Shown here piece by piece: positions 34,085 to 41,954 of a stretch of 64,000 nucleotides of DNA. The translations under genes and the position numbers were made by a program. Numbering within the stretch: position 1 is the stretch's first letter; each line of letters starts with the position of its first letter. The DNA comes from Massilia atriviolacea (GTDB taxonomy: Bacteria > Pseudomonadota > Gammaproteobacteria > Burkholderiales > Burkholderiaceae_D). The notes beneath the pieces are model-generated. The model made no database searches, had not been told where the DNA came from, and saw only the letters and a program-made list of their open reading frames with translations. The stretch covers positions 34,120 to 98,119 of the forward strand of contig NZ_RXLQ01000001.1 of assembly GCF_003953935.1 (NCBI RefSeq), written 5' to 3'.

Positions 34085-35608
34085 ATGACAACAGAATTCA
34101 CCTTTTTGGGCCATGCCGGTTTCCTGATCGGGACCGATGACGAGATCCTGCTGATCGATCCCTGGTTGAGCGACAGCGGCGCGTTTTTCGGCAGCTGGCA
34201 CCAGTGGCCGCCAAACAGCCATCTGCTGGACGGCGTGCTGCAACGCTGCCACAACCGCGCGCTGAACATTTTCCTCAGCCATGCGCACCAGGACCACGCC
34301 GACGCGGCCACGCTGCGCGCGCTGTCGGCGCACCCGCGCTGCACGGTGTTCATTCCGGAATATAAGGATAAATACCTGCGCGACACGCTGCGCGCCATGC
34401 GCTTGCGCACCGTCGAACTGGCCGAAGGCGACCGGGCCGGCACGCAGATGCGCATGCGCGTGTTCATCGACGACGGCGGCATCAATCACGATGCCGCCTT
34501 GTTCGTCAGCACGCCCGATTTCACTTTCTTCAACCAGAACGACTGCAAGATCTTCGACCGGCTGGCAACGCTGAAGCAGGAACTCGGCGAGATCGACTAC
34601 TACTCGGTGCAGTTTTCCGGCGCCAACTGGCATCCTGCCTGCTTCGAGATGCCCGAGCAGCAGCGCCAGGCCGTCTCCCGTAAAAAGGTGCTCGCCAAAT
34701 TCCTCAACGTGCGCAGCGGCGTCGCGACCCTGGCGCCGCGCTTTCTCGTGCCGGCGGCGGGACCGTGCTTCTTCCCGTTTCTCGATCCCGCGCTCAGCCT
34801 CGGCAGCGGAACGATCTTTGTGCACCAGGAGGAGCTGGACCGCTACCTGACCCAAAAAGGGATCGGCAACATGCTCTATCCGCGCCCGGGCGAGCCGGTT
34901 GGCGAGCAGTCCAGCCGGGTCCCCATCCGCGCGCCCACGGCGGACCAGGTCGCGGCCTGGCGCGCCACGCACCCGGATCGCTGGGAGCAGGGGGAGGACA
35001 CGTTCTCGCCGGCACGCTTCGCGCAGGTGCTGCAACGCCGCCTCGACAGTATCGCCGGAATTGCCTTGCCGCCGGACACGCCGTCGATCGCGTTCAACTG
35101 GGGCCCGGACGACGCCGACTGGCTGCTGGTGGACCTGGCCGGCAAGCGCCTCGTGGCCGCGCGCCAGGCGCCTGTCCCCTGCATCGTCGTCAAGGCGGAC
35201 CCACGGTATTTCGCGCTGATGTGCGGGGAGGCGCGCTGGCAGGATATTGCGCTGAGCCTGCGCGCCAGCCTGCTGCGCGTGCCCGACGTGTACAACACGG
35301 TCGCCAACATCTTCCTGTTCGCCGACGCATCGAACCTGGCCAGCTCCCTGGAGCATAATTTCAGCCGCACGCAAGAGCGCATCGTGATCGAGCACCTGGG
35401 GCAGCGGTATGAAATCGACCGTTATTGCCCGCATCAGGGCGGCGACCTGGCGTACGCTTCCATCGACGAGACCTCGCACCTGGTCTGCCCGCGCCATAGC
35501 TGGCGCTTCGACTTGCAGGCAGGTGGACAGTGCGCGGCGTCGGGCATGGGCATCGGCGCCGTCAGGCTGGGGCCCGCCTGCCGGGCCGCCGCCGAGCCGC
35601 CTGCCTGA
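34085..35608 (+). CDS. Metallo-beta-lactamase/Rieske fusion protein
   Basis: A 507-residue protein. The first 250 residues resemble an UlaG-type metallo-beta-lactamase (FLGHAGFLI, FLSHAHQDHAD). The last 80 carry a Rieske [2Fe-2S] motif, CPHQGGD then CPRHSWRFDL, ligated by two Cys and two His. CMP-Neu5Ac hydroxylase has both modules but in the opposite order, so this is a distant rearranged relative at best. A central domain of about 150 residues is unassigned. An oxidative reaction is likely; the substrate is unknown. Confidence 0.7.
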   Translation: MTTEFTFLGHAGFLIGTDDEILLIDPWLSDSGAFFGSWHQWPPNSHLLDGVLQRCHNRALNIFLSHAHQDHADAATLRALSAHPRCTVFIPEYKDKYLRDTLRAMRLRTVELAEGDRAGTQMRMRVFIDDGGINHDAALFVSTPDFTFFNQNDCKIFDRLATLKQELGEIDYYSVQFSGANWHPACFEMPEQQRQAVSRKKVLAKFLNVRSGVATLAPRFLVPAAGPCFFPFLDPALSLGSGTIFVHQEELDRYLTQKGIGNMLYPRPGEPVGEQSSRVPIRAPTADQVAAWRATHPDRWEQGEDTFSPARFAQVLQRRLDSIAGIALPPDTPSIAFNWGPDDADWLLVDLAGKRLVAARQAPVPCIVVKADPRYFALMCGEARWQDIALSLRASLLRVPDVYNTVANIFLFADASNLASSLEHNFSRTQERIVIEHLGQRYEIDRYCPHQGGDLAYASIDETSHLVCPRHSWRFDLQAGGQCAASGMGIGAVRLGPACRAAAEPPA

Positions 35609-35613
35609 ACCCG

Positions 35614-36027
35614 TCAGCCAGCTTGCTGCGGCAGGCGCCCCAGCAGCTGGCGCAGGGCGCCGTGCGCGATCGCCACCTCGGGCGCATCGTGCAGCAGGAT
35701 CACATACCTGCTGCGGAATTCGCCGGCGGCGGCCGTGCCCGGTCCGACCAGCGTTTCGATCGCGGCGCGCCAGCCGGCAGCCGCCTCGGCGCTCAGGGGC
35801 CCGGGTTCGTCCAGCGCTTCGTCGAGCGCCGCCATCAGGACCGACATCGGTTTCAGCCACGCAAAATGCGGGTGATTGGCGATCAGCTGCAGGTGTTCCA
35901 GCGCACTGCCGACCGCGCCGAAATACACGGTCTCGACATCGATCAGCGCCTTGTGCAAGTTGCGCAGGGCGCGCGGCACGGCTTGCAGGCCGGCGCGCAG
36001 GGTGGTGTTGTCTTGTGCCTGGTTCAT
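35614..36027 (-). CDS. Unrecognised small helical protein
   Basis: A 137-residue protein that I do not recognise. It is mostly helical and acidic to neutral, with one cysteine-free core (LRNLHKALIDVETVYFGAVG, HLQLIANHPHFAWLKPMSVL). It has no signal peptide or membrane helix. It lies just downstream of the NarL-type regulator, probably in its transcript, and convergent with the fusion gene. Confidence 0.6.
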   Translation of the reverse strand: MNQAQDNTTLRAGLQAVPRALRNLHKALIDVETVYFGAVGSALEHLQLIANHPHFAWLKPMSVLMAALDEALDEPGPLSAEAAAGWRAAIETLVGPGTAAAGEFRSRYVILLHDAPEVAIAHGALRQLLGRLPQQAG

Positions 36028-36059
36028 GCGGTTTCCTCGATAAAACGGATGTGGATGCG

Positions 36060-36692
36060 CTACAGCGTCAGGATGCCGCGCCGCAGCGCGATGGTGGTGG
36101 CGTGGGTGCGGTCCCTGGCGCCCAGCTTGGACAGGACCGCGCTGACATGCGCCTTGACCGTTTCTTCCTTGATGGCCAGGCGCACGCCGACTTCGCGGTT
36201 CGAATTGCCGTCGGCAACCAGGCGCAGCACTTCCAGCTCGCGTCCTGACAGCTTGTCGCTGCCGAAATAATTGGCCATTTCGGCCGCCACCTCGGCCGGG
36301 ATGTAGCGGTGGCCGGCGTGCACCCGGTGGATCGCATCGGCCAGGTTCAGCCGGATCGCGCATTTGAGCAGGTAGCCGGCCGCGCCGGCGCCGAGCGCAC
36401 GGGCGATGCGGGCGTCGCCCTTGTAGGTGGTCAGTACCAGCACGCGCGCATGCAGGTCCAGCGCGCGCATCGCCAGCATCGCGTCGTGCCCGTCCATGAG
36501 CGGCATTTGCAGGTCCATCAGGGTCACATCGGGACGCAGGGCGATGAAGCGCTCGACCGCTTCTTCGCCGTTGGCGGCCTGGCCGACGATCTCGATGGCG
36601 CTGTCGCCGGACAGCAGCGCCACGATGCCTTCGCGCAGCAAACTGTGGTCGTCGGCAAGCAGGACGCGGATCGGATTGTGCTCGGCGGACAT
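36060..36692 (-). CDS. NarL/LuxR-type response regulator
   Basis: A 210-residue regulator. The receiver has the acidic pair (LLADDHSLL), the phosphorylation aspartate in TLMDLQMPLMDG and a conserved lysine near LLKC. The C-terminal helix-turn-helix is LSGRELEVLRLVADGNSNRE, NGA-like loop, KEETVKAHVSAVLSKLGA. It diverges from the sensor kinase at 36833, its probable partner. An ATG at 36716 would add eight residues. Confidence 0.9.
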   Translation of the reverse strand: MSAEHNPIRVLLADDHSLLREGIVALLSGDSAIEIVGQAANGEEAVERFIALRPDVTLMDLQMPLMDGHDAMLAMRALDLHARVLVLTTYKGDARIARALGAGAAGYLLKCAIRLNLADAIHRVHAGHRYIPAEVAAEMANYFGSDKLSGRELEVLRLVADGNSNREVGVRLAIKEETVKAHVSAVLSKLGARDRTHATTIALRRGILTL

Positions 36693-36832
36693 AAAGCATG
36701 GACTTTCTATTAACAAATGAGCGCGATCATGCCACGTCTGCGCGCTTGCCGCTTGGATCAGATTGCTCCCAAGCTATTGCTGCACCGCCGCATTCCCGTA
36801 TCATGCTGGCATTTTCGCAACGAGGAATTTCC

Positions 36833-39800
36833 ATGACCGCATTCCGACGCTGGTCCGGGCGCGCGCTGGCGCTCGTGTTGGCATTCGCCACGGCGCTGCC
36901 GTCCGGCGCCGCGCCCGCCCCGACGCCGAGCCGCCCGCTGCCGCAACCGAAGCCGGCGCCGGGCCCGGCGCCGGCGATCACCATGCATCACAGCAGCTGG
37001 ACCGTGCGCGACGGCGCCCCCACCATCATCTTCGCCATGGCGCAGTCGCCGGACGGCTGGCTGTGGCTGGGCGCGACCACCGGGCTGTTCCGCTTCGATG
37101 GGGTCAGGTTCGAACGCTACGCGCCGCGCAGCGGCAAGCTGGAGTCGCCCGGCATCTCGGCCCTGCTGGCCTTGCCGAACGGGGAAGTGTGGATCGGCTA
37201 CCGCCGTGGCGGCATCGGCATGCTCAAGGAGGGCGCGCTGCGCCACTACGGCGCGGCCGAAGGCTTGCCCTTGTCGTCGCCGCATGCGATCCGGCGCGAC
37301 CGCCAGGGACGCATGTGGGCCGCCACCCACGGCGGTCTGTACCGGCTCGCGGGCGAGCGCTGGGAAAAGGTCCCCGGCTTCGAGAAACTGGCCAACCAGC
37401 CGCAATCGATCATCGAAGACAGCCGCGGCCGCCTCTGGGTCGGCAACATCGACACCGCCTTCGTGCTGGAGCCCGGCGCGAGCGCCTTTCGGCGCCTGCC
37501 GAATGTGCTCGACCTGAGCGGCAACCTGATCGAAGCGCCCGACGGCGCCATCTGGAGCAATGGCGGACGCAACGACAGCCTGGAGATGATCGAGCCGCCG
37601 GCGCCCGGCCCGCTGACGCTGCGCCGGGTGGGAGGGCAGTATTCCTCGCACATGCTGTTCGATGCCGAAGGCGAACGCTGGCTGCTGCGGCGCGAAGGTG
37701 TCGAGCGCAGCTTCAGCGTCGACGGCAACAGCGTCACCCAGCGCCTGACCCCGCAGCAGGGCTTGAGCGGCTACATCGCCTTTACCGCGCTGGAAGACCG
37801 CGAAGGCAATATCTGGGTCGCCAGTAACAGCGGGCTGGACAGGTTCCGCCGCACCAAGCTCGAGGCCGCCGCCTTGCCGCTGTACTACGGCGGCGAAGCG
37901 CGCGCGCTGGCCGCCGCCGACAAGGGCGCGGTCTGGACCGACGGCTTCTTCGTGCCCGGTCCGCGGTCGGTGCCGATTCCGTCGGCCGAGATGCCGTCCA
38001 ACGGCCTGGCCGAGCTGACCTGCCTGTACCGCGACGACGACGGCATCATCTGGGCCGGCGGCCATCGCGGCGTGTCCTGGCTCGACGGCGACAGTTTCAG
38101 CAAGCTGGCCACGCCGCCCGACACCGACGGCCGCCCGGTGCACGCCATCGCCAGGGAGGCCGACGGCACCATGTGGATCTCGTTCAACGGCGGCGGCACC
38201 TACGAACGGCGCGACGGCGAATGGCGCAAGGCGGTGCCGTATGCCGACTACGCCTCGCGCGGCGCCCTGAGCATCGCGGCCATGCCCGATGGACAGGTAT
38301 GGCTGGGCTACATCGGCGACCGCGTGGCCGTGCGCGAGCAAGGCAAGTTCCGCCTGCTGGGCGCGGCCGAGGGCTTGCAGGTCGGCGCGGTCTTCCAGTT
38401 CTACCGGCACGCCGGCCGGATCTGGGTCGGCGGCGACAGCGGGGTGGCGCATTTCGACGGCAAGCGCTTTCATCCCTTGCTCGGCGCCGACGGCGAAAAA
38501 TTCATGGGCGTGTCCGGCATCGTGGCCTCGGCCAGCGGCCAGCTCTGGCTGAACGGCAGCGAAGGCATCAGCGTCGTCGAGGCGGCCGAGCTCAAGCGCG
38601 CGGTGGCCGAGCCCGGCTATCGGGTGCGCTTCGTGCGCTACGACCAGGAAGATGGCTTGACCGGGACCGCCCCGCAAATGGTGCCCACGCCTTCGGCGGT
38701 GGCTGCCAGCGACGGCCGCCTGTGGTTCACCACCGCCAACAGCGTGGTCTCGGTCGATCCGGCCAGGCTGCGCCGCAACCTGCTGGCGCCGCACGTGGAG
38801 TTGCGCGGCGCGAGCGTGGACGGGCGCCACCTTCCCGTGCGCGATGGCATGCGCCTGCCGGCCGGCACCCAGCGCTTGCAGCTCGACTACACGGCGCTGA
38901 GCCTGTCGATGCCCGAACGGGTGGGCTTCCGCTTCCGCCTGGACGGGCAGGACGCCGGCTGGAGCGATGCCGGCACCCGCCGCAGCGCCTTCTTCACCGG
39001 CCTGGGGCCGGGCAACTACCGCTTCCAGGTGCAGGCCTCGAACGAGGATGGGGTGTGGAGCGAAACCGGCGCCGTGCTCGCCTTCAGCATCGCGCCGACC
39101 GTCACCGAGACCGTCTGGTTCCGCGCCGCCTGCGTGCTGATCGCCGTGCTGCTGTTGTGGGGACTGTACCGCTGGCGCATGCGGCGGCTGGCGGCGCGCA
39201 TCCAGGGACGGCTGCAGGTCCAGGTCGACGAGCGCGAACGCATCGCGCGCGAGCTGCACGACACCTTGCTGCAAGGCGTGCAGGCCCTGATCCTGCGCTT
39301 CCACACGGCCGCAGCCAGGATCGTGGGGCAGGAGCCGGTGAAGCAGCTGATGGACAGCGCGCTCGACCAGGCCGAGCTGATGCTGCAGGAAGGGCGCGAC
39401 CAGGTGCAGGATTTGCGCGCGCACGACCATTTCCAGGCGGGACTGGCGCGCATGCTGGAACGCGAAGGCCAGCGCATGTCGGCCGAGCGCGGCGTGCAGT
39501 TCGCGCTGCGCGAGAGCGGCCGCATCCGCGCGCTGCCGCCGCTGGTGGCGCACGAGGTGTACCGGATTGCCAATGAAGCGATGCTCAATGCCTTCCAGCA
39601 CGCAAAGGCCAGCAAGATCGAGGTGGAATTGCTGTTCGAACGCAAGGACCTGACCGTGGTAGTGCGCGACAACGGTTGCGGCCTGCCGGCCGAGGTGCTG
39701 CGCGACGGCGGCGTGCCGGGTCACTGGGGCTTGCCCGGCATTGGCGAGCGCGCCGAGCGCCTGGGCGCCAGCGTGCGCTGGACCTCGGCGCCGGGGCAGG

Positions 39801-39844
39801 GCAGCGAAATGCGGCTCAGGCTGCCCGGCACCCTGCTGATGTAA
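36833..39844 (+). CDS. Sensor histidine kinase with periplasmic two-component propeller
   Basis: A 1003-residue kinase. A signal peptide is followed by about 700 residues of beta-propeller repeats of the Reg_prop/YYY type (GWLWLGATTGLFRFDG, GNIWVASNSGLDRFR), a Y_Y_Y domain (RVGFRFRLDGQDAGWSDAGT), one membrane helix near 780, and a HisKA_3 domain with the phosphorylated histidine in RIARELHDTLLQGVQAL. The ATPase domain has NEAMLNAFQHAKA and DNGCGLP. GAGGAATTTCC precedes the ATG. It pairs with the divergent NarL-type regulator. The stimulus is unknown. Confidence 0.9.
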   Translation: MTAFRRWSGRALALVLAFATALPSGAAPAPTPSRPLPQPKPAPGPAPAITMHHSSWTVRDGAPTIIFAMAQSPDGWLWLGATTGLFRFDGVRFERYAPRSGKLESPGISALLALPNGEVWIGYRRGGIGMLKEGALRHYGAAEGLPLSSPHAIRRDRQGRMWAATHGGLYRLAGERWEKVPGFEKLANQPQSIIEDSRGRLWVGNIDTAFVLEPGASAFRRLPNVLDLSGNLIEAPDGAIWSNGGRNDSLEMIEPPAPGPLTLRRVGGQYSSHMLFDAEGERWLLRREGVERSFSVDGNSVTQRLTPQQGLSGYIAFTALEDREGNIWVASNSGLDRFRRTKLEAAALPLYYGGEARALAAADKGAVWTDGFFVPGPRSVPIPSAEMPSNGLAELTCLYRDDDGIIWAGGHRGVSWLDGDSFSKLATPPDTDGRPVHAIAREADGTMWISFNGGGTYERRDGEWRKAVPYADYASRGALSIAAMPDGQVWLGYIGDRVAVREQGKFRLLGAAEGLQVGAVFQFYRHAGRIWVGGDSGVAHFDGKRFHPLLGADGEKFMGVSGIVASASGQLWLNGSEGISVVEAAELKRAVAEPGYRVRFVRYDQEDGLTGTAPQMVPTPSAVAASDGRLWFTTANSVVSVDPARLRRNLLAPHVELRGASVDGRHLPVRDGMRLPAGTQRLQLDYTALSLSMPERVGFRFRLDGQDAGWSDAGTRRSAFFTGLGPGNYRFQVQASNEDGVWSETGAVLAFSIAPTVTETVWFRAACVLIAVLLLWGLYRWRMRRLAARIQGRLQVQVDERERIARELHDTLLQGVQALILRFHTAAARIVGQEPVKQLMDSALDQAELMLQEGRDQVQDLRAHDHFQAGLARMLEREGQRMSAERGVQFALRESGRIRALPPLVAHEVYRIANEAMLNAFQHAKASKIEVELLFERKDLTVVVRDNGCGLPAEVLRDGGVPGHWGLPGIGERAERLGASVRWTSAPGQGSEMRLRLPGTLLM

Positions 39845-39846
39845 GC

Positions 39847-40395
39847 TCAGTCGGCCGTGCGCGCCTGCGCGGCGAGATGCTCGCCGATGAACCAGCTGTG
39901 CAGCTCATTGCTGCGCACCACCTGGCTGACGATCAGGTCGTTGGTGCCGTCGTCGCCGGCATCGGCGCTGGCGCGCGCCAGCGGACGCGCGTCGATCAGG
40001 ATGGTTTCGTGCGCGTCGAGCAGGCGCGCCAGCTGGGCGCGGGCCGATTCGCGGCCGCGCGGGGCGCGCGCGATGGCCGATTCGTCGGCCACATCCTGGG
40101 CCAGCGCAAAGGCCACGCCGCCGAGGGTCTGCACGCGTTCGGCCAGGCTGTCCATGATCAGCACCTGTTCGTTGTAGTGCTTGTCGAACAGCAGGTGCAG
40201 TTCGTAAAAGGTGGCGCCGGAGGTCTGCCAGTGCGCCTTCTTGTAGGCGTCGCGGATGGCCATGGTGTGCGCCAGCAGGCGGTTCAGGGCGCGCACGCTG
40301 GTCGAGCGCACCGAGGCGTCGAGGCCGATGCGCACGTCGGCCAGTTCGCTGAAGTCTTGCAGGATGTCGGCGCCGGTGGCGGTGGTGGTGTTCAT
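39847..40395 (-). CDS. dps: Dps-family ferritin-like protein
   Basis: A 182-residue iron-storage and DNA-protection protein. The ferroxidase residues are visible: KKAHWQTSGATFYELHLLFDKHYNE carries the conserved histidines and aspartate. The C-terminus is not rich in lysine, so DNA binding is less certain. The start at 40395 follows AAGGGAAAGC. It is convergent with the kinase, ending three bases from it. Confidence 0.88.
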   Translation of the reverse strand: MNTTTATGADILQDFSELADVRIGLDASVRSTSVRALNRLLAHTMAIRDAYKKAHWQTSGATFYELHLLFDKHYNEQVLIMDSLAERVQTLGGVAFALAQDVADESAIARAPRGRESARAQLARLLDAHETILIDARPLARASADAGDDGTNDLIVSQVVRSNELHSWFIGEHLAAQARTAD

Positions 40396-40506
40396 GCTTT
40401 CCCTTTCGTTGGTGGTGGGCGGCCCGGGCCGGCCGGGCGGACGGCAGCGATTATGCGTGCGCCAACGCGATTGCCTGCTATACGAAAGGGGGATGCGCCG
40501 TGCTCC

Positions 40507-41118
40507 CTAGGGCAGCGTGGCCAGATAGGCCGAGACCGCGCGCATCTCCTTGTCGCTGAGCTTGACTGCCACCTGTTTCATCGCCGTCGCCAGCGGATGA
40601 TTGAATTTGGGTGCGTCGTGGTAGACCTTCAGTTGTTCCAGCGTATAGCCGGCCGGCTGCGACGCGATGCGGGGGAACGGTTGCTGGCCGTGCCCCTGGG
40701 GGCCGTGGCAGCTGGCGCAGGCGGGCGCGCCTCCCGCGCTGCCGTGTTCGAACACCTGGCGCCCTAGCCGCTCCAGCGCGGCGTCGGCCGGCGCTTGCGC
40801 CTTGGCCGTCTGGGCGGCGTAGAAGGCGGCCAGTTCGCGCATGTCCGGCCCGGTCAATTGTTCGGCGACGGCGCGCATCTGCGCATGGGGGCGCTCGCCA
40901 TTGCGGAAGTTGTTCAGTTGCAGTTCGATATACGCTGCCGACTGCCCCGCCAGGTTGGGGTAGAGCGCGGCGGCGGTGGTGTTGCCGGTGGCGCCGTGGC
41001 AGGCCGCGCAGCGCTGCAGCAATGCCGCCGACGGCGCGGCAAGGGCGGGGAGGGCGCCGCTCGCGAGCGTGAGCGCCAGCGCGGCAATCGTCCGGCGAAC
41101 GGGGAGGGCAGTGTGCAT
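40507..41118 (-). CDS. Dihaem cytochrome c4
   Basis: A 203-residue periplasmic cytochrome. The signal ends ALPALAAPS; haem motifs are CAACH near residue 35 and CASCH near 135, one in each of two similar domains. Cytochrome c4 passes electrons from the bc1 complex to terminal oxidases, and may serve the Sox electrons. AAGGA seven bases before the ATG at 41118 supports this start over the ATG at 41133. Confidence 0.88.
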   Translation of the reverse strand: MHTALPVRRTIAALALTLASGALPALAAPSAALLQRCAACHGATGNTTAAALYPNLAGQSAAYIELQLNNFRNGERPHAQMRAVAEQLTGPDMRELAAFYAAQTAKAQAPADAALERLGRQVFEHGSAGGAPACASCHGPQGHGQQPFPRIASQPAGYTLEQLKVYHDAPKFNHPLATAMKQVAVKLSDKEMRAVSAYLATLP

Positions 41119-41192
41119 GTGAGGTCCTTTCATCGACGCGCGTGGAGTCGTTTGCGCGTGCCGAGTATAGGGGCGGAGCGCCTGGCCGTCGT

Positions 41193-41206
41193 TATACTTT
41201 GGTATA
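41193..41206. promoter_or_regulatory. Short palindrome between cytochrome c4 and DUF6331 genes
   Basis: TATAC-TTTG-GTATA is an inverted repeat 27 bases before the plus-strand gene and 75 bases before the cytochrome gene. It could be a repressor site or just promoter sequence. Confidence 0.3.
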
Positions 41207-41232
41207 GTGGACAAATGAGTAACAGAGGAAAC

Positions 41233-41655
41233 ATGATGAGCAAAGCGTCTTCGCGCCCCATCAACGCCATTGCCACCGGGCCGGATACGTGGATCGCGCA
41301 CGTCGAGCCGACGGTGGCTTATGACAAGGCGGTCGCGATCGACCATCTGCTGGCGCAGCTGGCAGGCATGTGGGCGGCGCTCGAGACGCATTGCGTGGCC
41401 GGCTGCTGCGGCTTCGACGCCTTCGATTTTTCGGAGGACGGCGTGGCGGCGTCGCTCGCCAGGGTCGACGCCGCGCGCACCTGCGACGCGCTGGCGCAAC
41501 TGCGGGCCGATCTGCTGGCGCTGCGCGCCGACGTCGTCTCGAGCACGCGGCTGAACATGTTCTGCGACAAAAACGAATTCCTGGCCTTGCTCAGCCACCT
41601 CGAGCGCTGCTATCGCAGCGCCATGCCGGCAGGTCCCATGCCGAAAGCCACCTGA
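41233..41655 (+). CDS. DUF6331-family protein
   Basis: A 140-residue protein with a conserved cysteine-rich motif (ETHCVAGCCGFDAFDFSED) typical, as I recall, of DUF6331. There is no signal peptide. Function is unknown. GAGGAAAC precedes the start; ATG codons at 41233 and 41236 are both usable. It is followed 43 bases later by a DUF2164 gene. Confidence 0.65.
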   Translation: MMSKASSRPINAIATGPDTWIAHVEPTVAYDKAVAIDHLLAQLAGMWAALETHCVAGCCGFDAFDFSEDGVAASLARVDAARTCDALAQLRADLLALRADVVSSTRLNMFCDKNEFLALLSHLERCYRSAMPAGPMPKAT

Positions 41656-41698
41656 TTCTGCTAAGCTGCGGCTCCCGATCATTTCCGCAGAAACCACG

Positions 41699-41950
41699 AT
41701 GGCCATCAAACTGAACCAGGAAACCGAAGAGCGCCTGCTGTCTTCCCTGCAGCGGTATTGCATGAAAAATTTCGATGAAGAGATGGGCGTGCTCAAGGCG
41801 CGCCTGCTGCTTGACTTTTGCTTGCGCGAAATCGGCCCCTCGATCTACAACAAGGCCGTGCAGGATGCGCAGGCGGTGATGCAGGAAAAGATCGCCGAAG
41901 TCGATACCAACTGCTACGAAACCGAATTCGGCTACTGGACCAAAAAATAG
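41699..41950 (+). CDS. DUF2164-family protein
   Basis: An 83-residue acidic protein of the DUF2164 family (LNQETEERLLSSLQRYCMKN, then RLLLDFCLREIGPSIYNKAV). Its end, FGYWTKK, is conserved. The function is unknown. It ends five bases from the convergent hybrid kinase. Confidence 0.75.
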   Translation: MAIKLNQETEERLLSSLQRYCMKNFDEEMGVLKARLLLDFCLREIGPSIYNKAVQDAQAVMQEKIAEVDTNCYETEFGYWTKK

Positions 41951-41954
41951 TCCG

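Noticed and set aside
33143..35860. A 905-codon frame opposite the deacetylase and fusion genes
   Set aside because: Antisense shadow lacking any recognisable domain or start signal.
36758..39724. A 988-codon frame opposite the sensor kinase
   Set aside because: Antisense shadow with low-complexity Ala/Arg/Gln composition and no domain.
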